Assembly (NCBI RefSeq): GCF_000003815.2
Contig: NC_049980.1
Coordinates: forward strand, 26,292,951-26,356,950
DNA length: 64,000 nt
Source: Branchiostoma floridae
Lineage: Eukaryota; Chordata; Leptocardii; Amphioxiformes; Branchiostomatidae
Reading direction: 5' to 3'
Both the position numbers and the translations under genes were made by a program. The notes under the pieces are model-generated. The model saw only the letters and a list, made by a program, of their open reading frames with translations. It made no database searches and had not been told where the DNA came from. Numbering within the stretch: the stretch's first letter is position 1; every line of letters begins with the position of its first letter. Shown here one piece after another: positions 23,452 to 35,500 of the stretch.

Positions 23452-23819
23452 CCCTGCACACAAAAGTTCACCAGAACCTCGAGCCTTGTGTCCTCTACAG
23501 ACACCGTTCGCCTATCCAGTGCGCTGCCCCGTAGCCTTGGTGCAAATGTACTACAGAGCCAGTGCGCTGTTTTGGGGCAGCAGCAGTGACGTCCAAGTCT
23601 CGCTCCCCACTCCACTGCCCTGACGGCGTGTTGTAACTGAAGGCGGATTCCAGCACACCCTGCCGGTGCAGTCGCAGATGGAATATGCATGTATCGTGCT
23701 ACTAACAGATCACTCCCATGCAGCCCTGCGCCTACTGTCAACTCCCTGCGCACAAGTCGGTTGTTGATCACGCCTTTATCTCAAGTATCTCCCGGCTCTA
23801 ACCAGACTGTATAATCCGA

Positions 23820-23965
23820 CATTGTTGCAGTAATTACCGCGGCATGTAGGGCCGTAATTAGTCCATCGAGAGGGATTAGGGAGGATAGAATTATGCGTGA
23901 TTGGAGAGATTAGCCGCCGTGTCCGTGGGGGTGATTAATGACATAATCTCCCATATCGTCCATCA
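23820..23965. promoter_or_regulatory. Possible regulatory region upstream of the receptor gene
   Basis: Within 150 bases, about 400-500 bases upstream of the receptor ATG, there are clustered TAATTACC, TAATTAG, GATTAG (twice) and GATTAATGA words resembling homeodomain sites. This is a motif impression only; no conservation or expression evidence is available. Confidence 0.25.
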
Positions 23966-24717
23966 ACCTCAGTCAGAAGACGCGGAAAACGGCAAGAAAG
24001 TGTCACAAGTCATCTCACCTCTGACTCGTGTAACCCAGCAGCCGCAGCGGGTCAATTAAAAGCCATCCAAGCCGTTTATATCGCGCTGTTGGGCGGCGCG
24101 GTTTGAGAGTCTGTCCCGGTGTGCCGATAACAAGCGCAGGCCGTAGGTAGAATCGCTGTGCGTGTGGCGGAGAGGAATAAAATACCCATTACGGGCGGCT
24201 TGGGCTTAAACTGGGGATGAGGAAAATGAAACGTGTCATCAAATATCACACGTGAACCGGAGGGAATAGTTTGATTTTACCCCATTCCAGGTTGAGGACC
24301 GAGAGCATCACTAGTGTTTGGAGTTGACAAGACACACACAGACGCGTACACACAAATGCTGCCGAAAACATACATTTCTTGGCAATGGTAATAAATACAT
24401 GCTATACTGAAACAACAGCCGCCTTGGCAAAGCTAACTAGCCATGAAATTGATATTTTCCATCGTTATTCCTAGTTTATCAACGCTGTCTCCGCCAGGAA
24501 AACTCAATCAAGTCCATCTTGACAAGGTTGACTCGCGGCGCAATCCAGTCTAACATCATGCCTGTATAACTCCCATTGGCACATACGCTTTTGCCGACCC
24601 CTGCCAACCATAAGTGTGCGCCGTCCCAGGCGAGCTGCCCTGATGGAAGAGGGGTCCACCTACAAATTGTCCCTTGGCGCTGATCGTCAGAACCACTTAA
24701 GGTGCACTCTCACTGCA

Positions 24718-24920
24718 CTTGCGTCAATCTTGCGCCACTGCGGGGTTCGAAATATGCTCAACGAATTTCAGAGATAAAGAACGAATTTTGTTACTTTTTG
24801 TGTATTTTGTCGTCTTTTAAGCCATACCTCTACGTATTACGCAATATCTAAATGTTAAAAAATTGGAGAAAATAACAAAACAGTGACGCAGTGAACGAAC
24901 CCCGCAGTGACGCAAGCTTG
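24718..24920. mobile_element. Possible MITE with short inverted ends
   Basis: The word TTGCGYCACTGCGGGGTTCG occurs at 24730-24749 and inverted at 24896-24917, bracketing an AT-rich core without coding capacity. Confidence 0.45.
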
Positions 24921-26024
24921 TCAGACCGACTTTGGGCGAGGGACATGACGACTGTCTCCGGCATCAGTTTATGTTAGGCTCACGGCCCACGTCAAAATAG
25001 ACATGTAGTAACTGTATACGGGATATGAGACACGCATTAGATACGAAGGAATGAGCAACCTGCGTATGGTAGAGGACAGAAGAACATCAGCAAATTCCTT
25101 CGCCACTCAACTGCGCTTGCTACACCAAACTGCCAACGGCTTTGCGATTCTGCTGCAGTACTTTTGACAACGGAAGAAGCAGTGGAATTCGTTTTCCTGG
25201 ACCGTTTTATCAGAGATTTGTGGTACTCGTGATAATCGTAGAACTATTCCTATCATTGGGCAGATACAAATAACTCCAAATTGTAGCTGATGACTTGAAT
25301 TACAATGGAAATCACATGTAAAAGGTGGATCAGCACTTTATGTAGGCAGATTTCATTACCCTTTAAGACACCCCTGGGATTGAGCGGCAAATATCAGCAG
25401 ACGGTCTCCAGGCATAAATGTACGGCCCAAATTACATTCAATTCGTCATATCTGTCAAACGTACCTTGTTTTTAGGTTACCTTTATTACAGATGGGTCTT
25501 ATATTGTATGCTTTAACTGCTCTTATCGTATCATTGTACAATTGACATTGTGTTAAGTCCCTTTGTTGCGATTGTCTTCCTTGCGTCATCAAGGGAACTA
25601 TGAATACATTTTCTGCTTTATGTAATAGAAATATTCAGTATGTTCTCAGTTGAGAGCTTCCTTCGGTCAAATAGAAGTGCAAAAATATTAATCTACACTC
25701 GGGAAAGGGCAAGACGTTTGAGGGGTTTGGTATACCCCTGTATACAGGTTTGAGGAGTTGTGAATACCGAACATTTGGTGAAATGCTTTCTTCTGTTAAC
25801 GAAAGCACCGCATATCTAACCCCACTTAAAACTACACATGGAGGGTCTATTGTATAGAAACTCCCGAGGGAAGAATGGGTTTGCTATTCTGGGCTATGAA
25901 AACCTAAGCTGTGGCTGTTTCTTGTGTTTGTCTCCGCTTTTATGATAAAGATGTCTGCATGTTTTCTTGTACTGCACGGTCAAGTTGAAAAAGCAGTATA
26001 TGACTATAGAACGTTTAAAAATGT

Positions 26025-26541
26025 TGAGTGATAATCACCATATGTTCTCGGCCTCACCCAGAAATAATATTTCGAGGTACAACTTCATAGTATGAAGCCT
26101 TTTATCAATGTCCTCCAAATTTCAAATCAGTGCAGTCATTACTTTCCAGGCTTCTTCTTTTTGATAATCATTAGGTACGTGGTAAGAAAAACAAGGGTAA
26201 GCTGTGATCAGACATGTGTGGGCCGAGTTCGATTACGTCGTAAATTCTTTGAAGACATTGTCAAAATCTTTGATAATGATTCAATTTCCGTATCTCAAGT
26301 AGAAAGAAGTGGTGCCTGACTTTTCGAACAGAGCAAGTTGACCCACACACAACAGGTCGCAGCTTAATTGTCCATGTTTTTTCCTTCTCTCTTACCTACC
26401 GTTACTGCAAAACGAATGATTATATTAATAAGTTGAATTTTGGTACACATTCATTAAGACTTTATACTTGACATGTACGCTTTCGAAATCTGAGTTGTGC
26501 TTATGATTTCTGGGTGAGGCCGGGAACTTGTTGATCTCCCA
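26025..26541. mobile_element. Mariner-type MITE, copy 1
   Basis: Ends carry inverted TTCTCGGCCTCACCCAGAAA. The interior is clearly related to 31212-31740 (AACTTCATAGTATGAAG, TTTCAAATCA.TGCAGTCATT, TTTATACTTGACAT). No transposase frame. The outermost bases are more decayed than in copy 2. Confidence 0.85.
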
Positions 26542-26814
26542 ATATGAACATGCCTCAGTCGTAAACAATCTCAAACGCACTTTTCTCCCTGATTATTATT
26601 TTGTGGTAATGTCGGGAATCTTATTTCACGGTGGTGAGCATCCTGTGGCGTACCGCTCAGAGGAAATACCACCTCCTCCTGACGTCACGGCAGAATGTCA
26701 GCTCCACCGACCTCTGCACCGGGCTGCGAGCAACGACTTAGTGATGTTCAGGTCAGTAACCGCTGAAAATATCACACCAACAACAACACAGTCGCATCCA
26801 CCCTAAGGTTACCT

Positions 26815-27110
26815 CCATTGTGACTTCCAAAGTAGGCGTGCAGAACTATGTGCATCCGAATTTGAAGCAGTAGATGAGCAGGCAACACATGTCTATCCGC
26901 ACTGAAGTTGTCATCATGGCTTATACGGTAGGTGGATAGACAACACATGTGTATCCGGATATCTGCTAGTATGGCTTAAACAATAGGTGTGCAGAACAGT
27001 ACATCATATGCATCCTAAGTTTACCACCACTACTGGGTAGGTGTGCAGACAACACATATGCATCCGTACTAAGGGCTTGTACGGTAGGTGTGCAGGTAGA
27101 ATGTACTGAT
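26815..27110. repeat. Tandem repeat of about 60 bases
   Basis: Four degenerate units sharing GGTAGGTGTGCAGACAACAC and ATRTGCATCCG, in intergenic DNA. Confidence 0.75.
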
Positions 27111-29034
27111 ATGCATAGCACGAATGTTCGGAATGATTCCACCCGGGTGCATGGCAGGGCGCACTCCGAGTCCACACTGCTTCAGTGTGACGGTAACGTT
27201 AAACGTCCAGAACAGGCTGTAGGTTCGAACTGTTGCTGTCCTGCCCTTGATACTTTGTTCTTCAGCACGCGTGAACTGAATTAACCCCTTTCACGGGCAC
27301 GAATCAGTAGCTGAGCTGTTATAAGCGATGGAGATGGATTGCATTGCCGTGATCTTCCCGGGCGGGGTAGGGGTTAGTAACATCGTATATGATTCGTCTG
27401 ACGCTGTCCGACGTCTTGGACTAACGGTCTGCACGAGAGGCGCCGTGAAGGAAGAGTAGTTAGTGAAAGTCCAGCTTTAGTGAAAGTCTTTTCTGCAGTG
27501 TCTCGTGTCCATTACCCAGTAATCCTGCATTTTGGATAGCAGGCTGTTCATCCGCCTTGACGATCAGGGAGAATTATGACATCTGTGCCAAACTTTTAAT
27601 GGTACGTATATGCTCAAATGCCGCTGGAGGCATTGATACCGTTCTGTGCCAATTTCTCTACGCCCACCTTCTCCCAGCAGTAACTAAGCCCGACATGCAA
27701 CTGTCATGTCGCCAGTAACATTTATGGCGTGTGTGGAAACGATCGAATGTTTTTCAAGAAAAATTAGTCTGATGTTTTCACCACATAGACATACTGAATG
27801 TCTTGACTTGATATGTATTTCCCATTCCAAAAATGTTATCCATTTGTTACATTTGATGATTACTTTAAGAATGCACAACTGTGAAATCTATGAAAAGTGT
27901 TGTGAAATTTGATGAATTAAGATATTCATCAGCTCATCACTGATGATGTGTCCCTGTTCGCACTACCAGAGTGTATTCTATAGTAACGTGAGACATACTT
28001 CGTTAGTTGGACGGAAGAGTATGGTAAAGTGGAATTGTGCAGTTGGGGGCAATGTTCCTGGGAAGGTTGACCTTACGGACACGCGCTTCCATGCACGGCT
28101 GGGGAAAATCTCCGTGATCCATTACCGTGCAGCAAGGTTACAGGAGTCATTGTGTCTGCAGGCCTGCTCTGTCTGCATGGTTACGTGTACCTTAGGTCAC
28201 TGACTTACACCGTGTGGCAAGTTCAACTCGTGTCTTCACCTGCGTACTCATAGCTACAGCGTACTACTCACTACATTTAATAGTTATGTAGAACGTGACG
28301 TATTGCAAATTGTATCCATACGTATTGATCACAAAAAGCAAGGCCACACACACCAGGGTTAATTGACCTTGACCTTCGTCTTCCCAACACCTAACCTCAT
28401 ATATCACAATCAATCCAGAGGTTCTTAGATTATGCTGACCATGAATAACGTTATACGGAAATAAAAACAGTCAGGTAGACAATAAAATGCCTCCATTTTT
28501 CATCGAGGTAACAATGAACAGGATGGGAATATATTTGCGAGGAAGTGAGGAAAAAGCCATTGGCTGGTAAAACGCTTAGACAGAACCACCCACGTGCTTA
28601 TGTTTATCTATTTATTTATTAAGATTTACAGAATGTATGTTCACGTTAACGATCGTCCCCTGTCCAAAACTGGGATGATGACCAAACCTTAGAAGCAGTC
28701 ATAGTCAGCACGCAGGAGGCTGACAGGAATGTGGGTGGAGATACACGAAGAAATATCCTGACCCGTGAAAACCCACTCTTCCCACCCACTACAGCTCTTC
28801 TAACAGTCGGTCCTGCAATTTCGCAACGGCGTCTACAAGTCAACTGACCGGCAGTCACTAAACCTATAAATCAGACTAAGCACCTAGATCCCTGGACGTA
28901 ATCCTCGCCGGGGTACCGTCCATTTGGGCGATAAAAAGGCTTAACAAAATTTATTTCGCCCTTTTGAATATGAGGTCAAAACAACCGATATGATTTACCG
29001 GGTGGAACAAATACATCGTTCCTGGAAAATTGAT

Positions 29035-29430
29035 AAAGGCCTGTTTTCGGCAGAAGGTGTGTTTTGGGATGATGGTGTGGATGGTGCTAACCTTAGCTCT
29101 TCTGACCAATTATTCCATTTTTTGTCGAACTTTAAGATCTGCACTCCGAAGGAAGGCATGGTTGAGGCCAGTGCCATGTTGATGAAGGTGTGTTTCGGGA
29201 TGATGGTTCGTTTTTAGGATGGAGGTCCACGTGTGTTTTGGGATGACTCACGTTTTCTTGATTTGAGGTTTGTTTTATTGATTAGAGTGAATGTTTGTTT
29301 TGGGGATGAAGTTCCGCTTTAGGATGAAGGTGTGCTTTGCGATGAATTTTTTCCGGATGAAGGCGTGTTTAGGATGAAGGTCTGTTTTGGGATGAAGGTT
29401 CGATTTGGCATGAAGGTGTGTTTGGAACTG
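29035..29430. repeat. Minisatellite built on GGGATGAAGGT
   Basis: Degenerate units of 15-25 bases around TTTTGGGATGAAGGTKYGTTT, in intergenic DNA. Open frames here are repeat-derived. Confidence 0.8.
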
Positions 29431-30071
29431 GTTTGGTTTGGTTGAAGATCAAGGTCACCTAACAAGGGCATGGTAGAATCCAGAAGAAATGGTTTTGGCA
29501 AGAGGCACACGGGGGCAAGGATGCGTCCAGTGCATTTTCGTGATAGGCCTGTTGCGTATTGGAAAAGCTCCAATAAATCTCCACTGCATGATGTGATGTT
29601 ACATGAATAACACGGCCATGAATTTCTTGCATCTGCCGTCCCTACAGAGCGACTCCAACAGAGTATAAATGTCTCTGTGCTGTTTAGTAACTCTAACTAT
29701 GGAGCCCTGCTCGCTATTTCACTGTATGATCAACGTTTTTCTGAAAGATTTGTGGCAATCTACAGGTTAACAATAAATTTAAGCCTGAAATGAGCCCTCT
29801 CATTCTACGACATTTGTAACCTCCTCGATAGAACCAATCTCCTCAAGACGTGTCTGTATGTACGTAGCCCGTAATGGGCTGGTCTGCCCGAGTTTGATTC
29901 TCTAACCCCTGTGATCCATGATGGATATACTTGACACAATTCAACTGGGGCAAACCCGCAATCTGGTGGTCGGTTCAGACAGAAGTAATCCAATTGACCT
30001 CCGAGCCCACTTGGCACGCTTGAGATGTCTTCATCTGATACTTGAGTTACAGGACGCTAGCTGGAGACGAA

Positions 30072-30158
30072 TAGCCTGCTGTCCAGCCATGTTTGCTTTG
30101 GTTTACTCCGGTGACGGGAGCTGGATAGGAGGGGTGGCTACGCTGGACACCAGGCTGG
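30072..30158. mobile_element. Short hairpin element
   Basis: TAGCCTGCTGTCCAGCC near the left end pairs with GGCTACGCTGGACACCAGGC near the right end. About 87 bases; it looks like a very short MITE. Confidence 0.5.
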
Positions 30159-31211
30159 CAGACGAAGTCTAAGATGCTTTAAGAAGAAATGTTATGGGAT
30201 ATTTGATGTATCAGAAAACAGCAACAACTGTTGATGGATCTGCCCATATGCATATTAGTCTGTACCAGACTAGCTTCGCTGGCTGTAGGGAGACTAATTT
30301 CGCCACGGACGTTTTGCCGTCATTTCCTCGCGCAGCAGTTTCCGATGGGAAAGGATGCCCTTACCACAAGCTCACTCTCCTGGCCAATTATTATTTTTTC
30401 ACTCCATACCACAGGTATATGAGAAAATATGTTGTTTTCCTGACGTTTCTTCTTCTCCCTCTCATACTATTTGTTCAACTAGATTTTGCCGCGAAAATAC
30501 CTGAAATTTGAGATGAAAATGGAGTGGACAAACATATGGGTTTTTCATTTTCTCGACATACGTCTCATTTAACTGAGGTTTTATGTTCATTCTCAGACCA
30601 AAATGTATATCATATACCCTACTATTACAACCAAATAACCCAAATAACTTTAAAGTTCCTAAATTTTGTTTGGGGATGCCTTGGAAATACACCTGAAAGA
30701 TATTTCTCACACTTTTTTTTACAACATGACCTTTCTAGCTTTTTGGAAGCGACTGTCCACCACTATCAGTCAACTGCCAGTAGCCTGGCATCCAAACCTG
30801 TTATAGCTGCCAAAGGCTTTTCATCCTCTCTCGCAAATTTGCATCAGATGACGGAGAGATTCGGCATCTATATACTAAGTACTGAGTTTTTGAGATGTTG
30901 CAGTTAGTTGAAAGGCAGACCTGCTCCTGGCGTTCCCGGCCACAACTGCAGGTAGGCACCAGAGCATCTGAATGGATGCTGTCTAACTGTAATATTTGGT
31001 TTTTATTTTCTCTGGACCTTTTAGGTCACAACGTGGGGGTGTAATGTACCGTCGCATTTTTTAATAAATAACGTGGGGGTGCAGTTTATTTTAGTAATCG
31101 CGAGGACGTTAAGATAACAAGTTATTGTCAACATGCCTCTATACACGCGTGTTGCCAAACTTCGCAGGTTTGGGACTTTTATGAGATCTTATCAATTTGA
31201 TAATCAGAATA

Positions 31212-31740
31212 CGAGGGTGATCACTAAGTGCTCGGCCTCACCCAGAAATAATACGCACAACTCAAATTTTGAGGCACAACTTCATAGTATGAAGTCTTCT
31301 ATCAATACCCTCCAATTTCAAATCATTGCAGTCATTACTTTCCAGGCACTCGTTTTTTGCAAATTAGAAGGTGGGTAAGTGGTGAGAAAAAAAGGGTGAA
31401 TGGTGATCACCATGGCGTAAATTCTTTATCAAACATTTTGACAATGTCTTTAGTTAATGACAATGATTCTTTTCCTATTTCAAGCAGAAAGAAGTGGGTG
31501 TCTGACTTCCAGCAGCGCAAGTTGACGCGCACACCTCAGGTCGCAGCTCAATTGTCCACGTTTTTTTTTCTTTTACGTTACCTAACGTTACTGGGTGTCG
31601 CCTGCAAAGTAATGATCACAATAATTTGAATTTTGGTACACATTCATATTATAAGACTTTATACTTGACATCTATGCTTCGAAATCTGAGTTGTGCTTAT
31701 CATTTCTGGGTGAGGCCGAGAACTTATTTATCACCCCTCG
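31212..31740. mobile_element. Mariner-type MITE, copy 2, with TA duplication
   Basis: Begins CGAGGGTGATCACTAAGTGC, continues CTCGGCCTCACCCAGAAATA, and ends with the inverse (GAGGCCGAG..TTATCACCCCTCG). TA dinucleotides flank both ends (31210-31211 and 31741-31742), as expected for Tc1/mariner. The CGAGGG ends match those of the mariner fragment at 34486-35149. No coding capacity. Confidence 0.88.
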
Positions 31741-32566
31741 TACATGTATTTGCAGTTCCAATTCTACCATACACACATTGGAATCAAAATAGTTTCCGGG
31801 AACGGATTAAAGTACTGGTAAGATGATTTTGATTCGGGAAATCTCAAGTATACATGGATGAAAAATGGTAATGATATAAGATATTATACAAAATATATAT
31901 ATGTTATACAAAAATGAAGTAAACATAGAGTGAAATGAAAGTCGCCTAAACTTAAGTACCTGGAGTCCACGTCTAGCGAAGAAATAGACGTAAGCAACAA
32001 CAACAACTAAAACCGGTTCTTTTGGGTCTGATTTTTTTTCTGTACGAGATACCCGACATTTTTGTGATGACATATATACTGATTTATCACACTGTCGGGA
32101 ATTTTATACTACACTTCATACTCCACAATAAAAGATTCAGATGGAGCCGACCTCCCCTGAAACTGAATGGAACAAACCGCTATCGCATACAAATGTTAAT
32201 AATACTTATGGGATCACATTACCATTTTTATCAAAAGTAATCACAAAACATTTTGGAATAAAATCTCTGATGTTAAAAAGAAGATTTTTATATCACATCA
32301 TAGCTGTTTTCACCACATAAAGTCAACGCTAGTTTTTTCTTCTTCTTTTACGTTCGTCGGTAGTCTATGACAAGAGGGTCAACGAAAGGAGGTCATTTGG
32401 CTACGCAGGGAGAAATACAACAAAGCTGGTGAAACGTCAACAACAATAAACCCTGTCGGCGCGTGATCGTCGCTAACCCTTCATAGCCTTCTCTGTTGGT
32501 AAAAAGGTGTATGATTGTACTGTGAGCCCTTCTCTGCCGTTCGTTATTAGTCATTTTCCCGCGAAA

Positions 32567-35500
32567 ATGCAGACCAAACCGGAGGAAACAGGTCGCGATC
32601 GTGAGCAGCAGGTAACGAACGTCATATAGTGACAGAGATCGATAACGTTATATGTCGCTCTATAGACTGATCAATAGTGTGTGTGTGTGTGTGTGTGTGT
32701 AACGTATTTGCATATGTGCAACGGTCAATGTGTGTGTGTAAAGTAATGATCTGAATTCTGAATCTTACCAGTGACCTTCGCAATAACTTTGTAGAAGGTT
32801 GTATTTTGAGCGTGTTTGTCTCTCTGTGCAAGGAGGTTAAAAAATCTCCTTGCTCTGTGTGTTAACAATATAACTCGAGAAGCCCAGCATGGATGCTGAT
32901 GATATTTCATATGTGGGTAGGGGTCAGAAAAATGAAGGTCAAGTTTGATAATGGTCTCCTTAGTGGCTTCCTAGGAAGTTACTGCAGCAAAACTTCCATT
33001 TTTTTTATAACACTTGTTCTGGACATAACGTTACTATGAGCGCAGAGAGTAAGAGCTGCAAGATTGGGCCCCTAGCGGCTTTTTTAAAACTGCAGGCACT
33101 GATTTCGTTTCAAACTTTGAACAAGAATAACTCAAGAATGTGTGATCCTCACGATTTTTGGTACGTTGAAAGCCTATTAGTGATGAATTTCACAATGAGT
33201 GTGGCCGCGACTGCCATGCCAGGATCGGTCTACAGAGCCACAGTAGACGCTGTCAACCACCGTGACCTGACACAGAGCGCTACCATCATCTGGAAAGATG
33301 GAAGGATGCCTACTACTACACAATGAGATATTACTTATGCAAATCAACAGCTAATTTGAGAAAACTGTGTTCGGCTACCTTCAATCATGAGCAGATTGGT
33401 AAACCTAGAAACACATTACAAAGTCTCCCAATTTATGTCTTTTACATTACTCAGGTGCCCAAGGATGGAGGTTCTGTTCTGGGTTCACTGAAGAAGTGTG
33501 TGTTTGTGTTGGGGTCAGCATTGCTGTGTCTGGTGGCAGCAAGGAACACTATCACCTGGTAAGCATGGCAATGATCACCATAGCAACCACATAATCACTT
33601 GATAAGCATGGCAACCACATAATCACCTGGTAAGCATGGCAACCACACTATCACCATAGCAACCAGTCACCTGGTATGCATGACAACACACAATCACTAG
33701 TACCTGGAAGGCATGAGCCTAGATTATACCCTAAGCCCAAAGTATATCCCAAGGATTATACCTGGGTATACTGAGTGACTTTAGGCAGATGCAGACTCTC
33801 GGCTGTTGCAACATCATGTTGCTATTTTTTTTGCAGGCATGTGCAGGGCCTGTGGAAAGCCTCGGACAGTTTTTGGCAGCATCAGTGGGGACTGGTGTAT
33901 GACTTGTTTGGTGAAGACGAACATTTGCTGGGAACTCTTGGTGAGTGGAACTGTGGAAGTCAGACTTCCTTTAGATGCCAATGATTATGGTTAATGTTCT
34001 GGGTTAGATTTATGTTCTGGGTTAGGTTCTGTGTTTGATTATGCTTAAGTTATTGTTAAAGTTTTGGGTTAGTGAGGTTATGGTTAACTGTTTGTTCCTG
34101 ATGTTATAGGCACATTGTTGGTTCCCTCGCTGGTGTTCTGGTTGGTGAATGGTTTCCTCCTGGTGGTGGACATGACCGGCCAGCCTGCCGCCCTGCTGAG
34201 GTACAAAATACAGGAGGAGAAGAACGTTCCGGTGAGCAGTATGCTGACATTCTGGTCAGCTATTGAACTAGTTTAAGTACAGGGCTCGAAATTAATTTTT
34301 GGGATTAGGTGCACTGGTGCACCCAGCTTAAGAAATTGGGTGCACCAAAAATTTTTTGGGTGCACCACTTTAAATTGAAGTAATGACCTAGTAATAAACT
34401 AGTTACAAGCTATCAAATTCTTAAACAAGTACCATGATAGACATTTTTATTATCTTTCTAACACTTAGATGTCAAGAATATGATACGAGGNNNNNNNNNN
34501 NNNNNNNNNNNNNNNNNNNNNNNNNNNNNNNNNNNNNNNNNNNNNNNNNNNNNNNNNNNNNNNNNNNNNNNNNNNNNNNNNNNNNNNNNNAATGGTCCTG
34601 ACCCATTTCCCATAGCAGGAGATTAATGAAACTTGGCACAGTTATTAGTCTTTCTCTTCATAGGAATCACCCAGAGTTATGCATTTCTCCCATCGTTTGA
34701 TGCAGCTCTGGACACCGATTTTGTAGGACACCCCAGGTTGGTCCTCCAACTGATGCCTCATCAATGGCACAAGAGGGACGACCAGGTCTGGGAGCTGTTT
34801 CCACAGACTTCCAGCCACGTTTGAATTCAGGATGCCAGCGTTTTACAAGGTCATATGATGGGGCATCATCACCATAAGTTTCATTTATTTCATCAAAAGT
34901 CTTCTTTGGTGTGCGTCCTTTCAAATACAAAAACCGGATCACTGCGCGACACTCAACTGGTTCCATTTCACACCTGGTCCATTTCGCACCTGACTAAGTT
35001 CAAACACCAGTAAATCAGAAACCACAATTAGTTCAGAGCTGTCTTTTGCAACATAACCCATAGAGATATGAATTATTACACATACAAAATTTCATTTAGA
35101 TCAGACAACTGGAAGTGGGTCAGGACCATTACTTATTGCACGCCCCTCGTATATACTAGTATACTTTGGTATCTTAATATCTAACATACACAACCTAAGA
35201 AAATATTTGGGTGCACCCTGTGCATCCACGGAAAATAATTGGGTGCACAGCTCCAATTTTGGGTGCACCTGGGTGCACATGCACCCAGTATTTCGAGCCC
35301 TGAAGTGTAATATCCAACACAAAAATTTGACTCACCCAAGTTTTTGACTGAAGAGCACCAGTCTTTGTCAAGGAATGAACAATTCACTGCTGTCATGCCA
35401 TCACGTTATGCAGATAGCACACGTGACTGAGTAAGCAGTAGGTCATAGGTTGCAGGAGTCTATGGTGCCCACCGTCCCTGTTCTGGTCAGCTGGTTTGTT

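Larger units (their letters stand above)
23452..32566. other. 9.1 kb intergenic region between divergent receptor and FAXDC2-like genes
   Basis: No exon with recognisable similarity was found. The stretch should contain the 5' regions of both flanking genes. It holds two copies of a mariner-type MITE, two shorter hairpin elements and two minisatellites, listed separately. A G-free run of homeodomain-like words lies at 23820-23960. Confidence 0.6.
34486..35149 (-). mobile_element. Mariner element nested in the outer element
   Basis: Ends are CGAGG (34486, then an N gap) and CCCCTCG (35149), flanked by TA. AATGGTCCTGACCC after the gap pairs with GGGTCAGGACCATT before the right end, extending the inverted repeats to over 40 bases. 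It contains the start of a transposase gene on the minus strand. Confidence 0.85.
34280..35302. mobile_element. Outer inverted-repeat element in FAXDC2-like intron 4
   Basis: Begins CAGGGCTCGAAATTAATTTT and ends with ACTGGGTGCATGTGCACCCA-type sequence, then TATTTCGAGCCCTG, so CAGGGCTCGAAAT ends are inverted. GGGTGCACC words are repeated inside both arms. The ends resemble hAT-like elements, but I found no convincing target duplication. It is split by a mariner insertion (34486-35149). Confidence 0.75.

Noticed and set aside
30194-30511. 105-codon frame with a hydrophobic stretch
   Set aside because: No family resemblance, no splice or promoter context, and the region is repeat-rich with hairpins.
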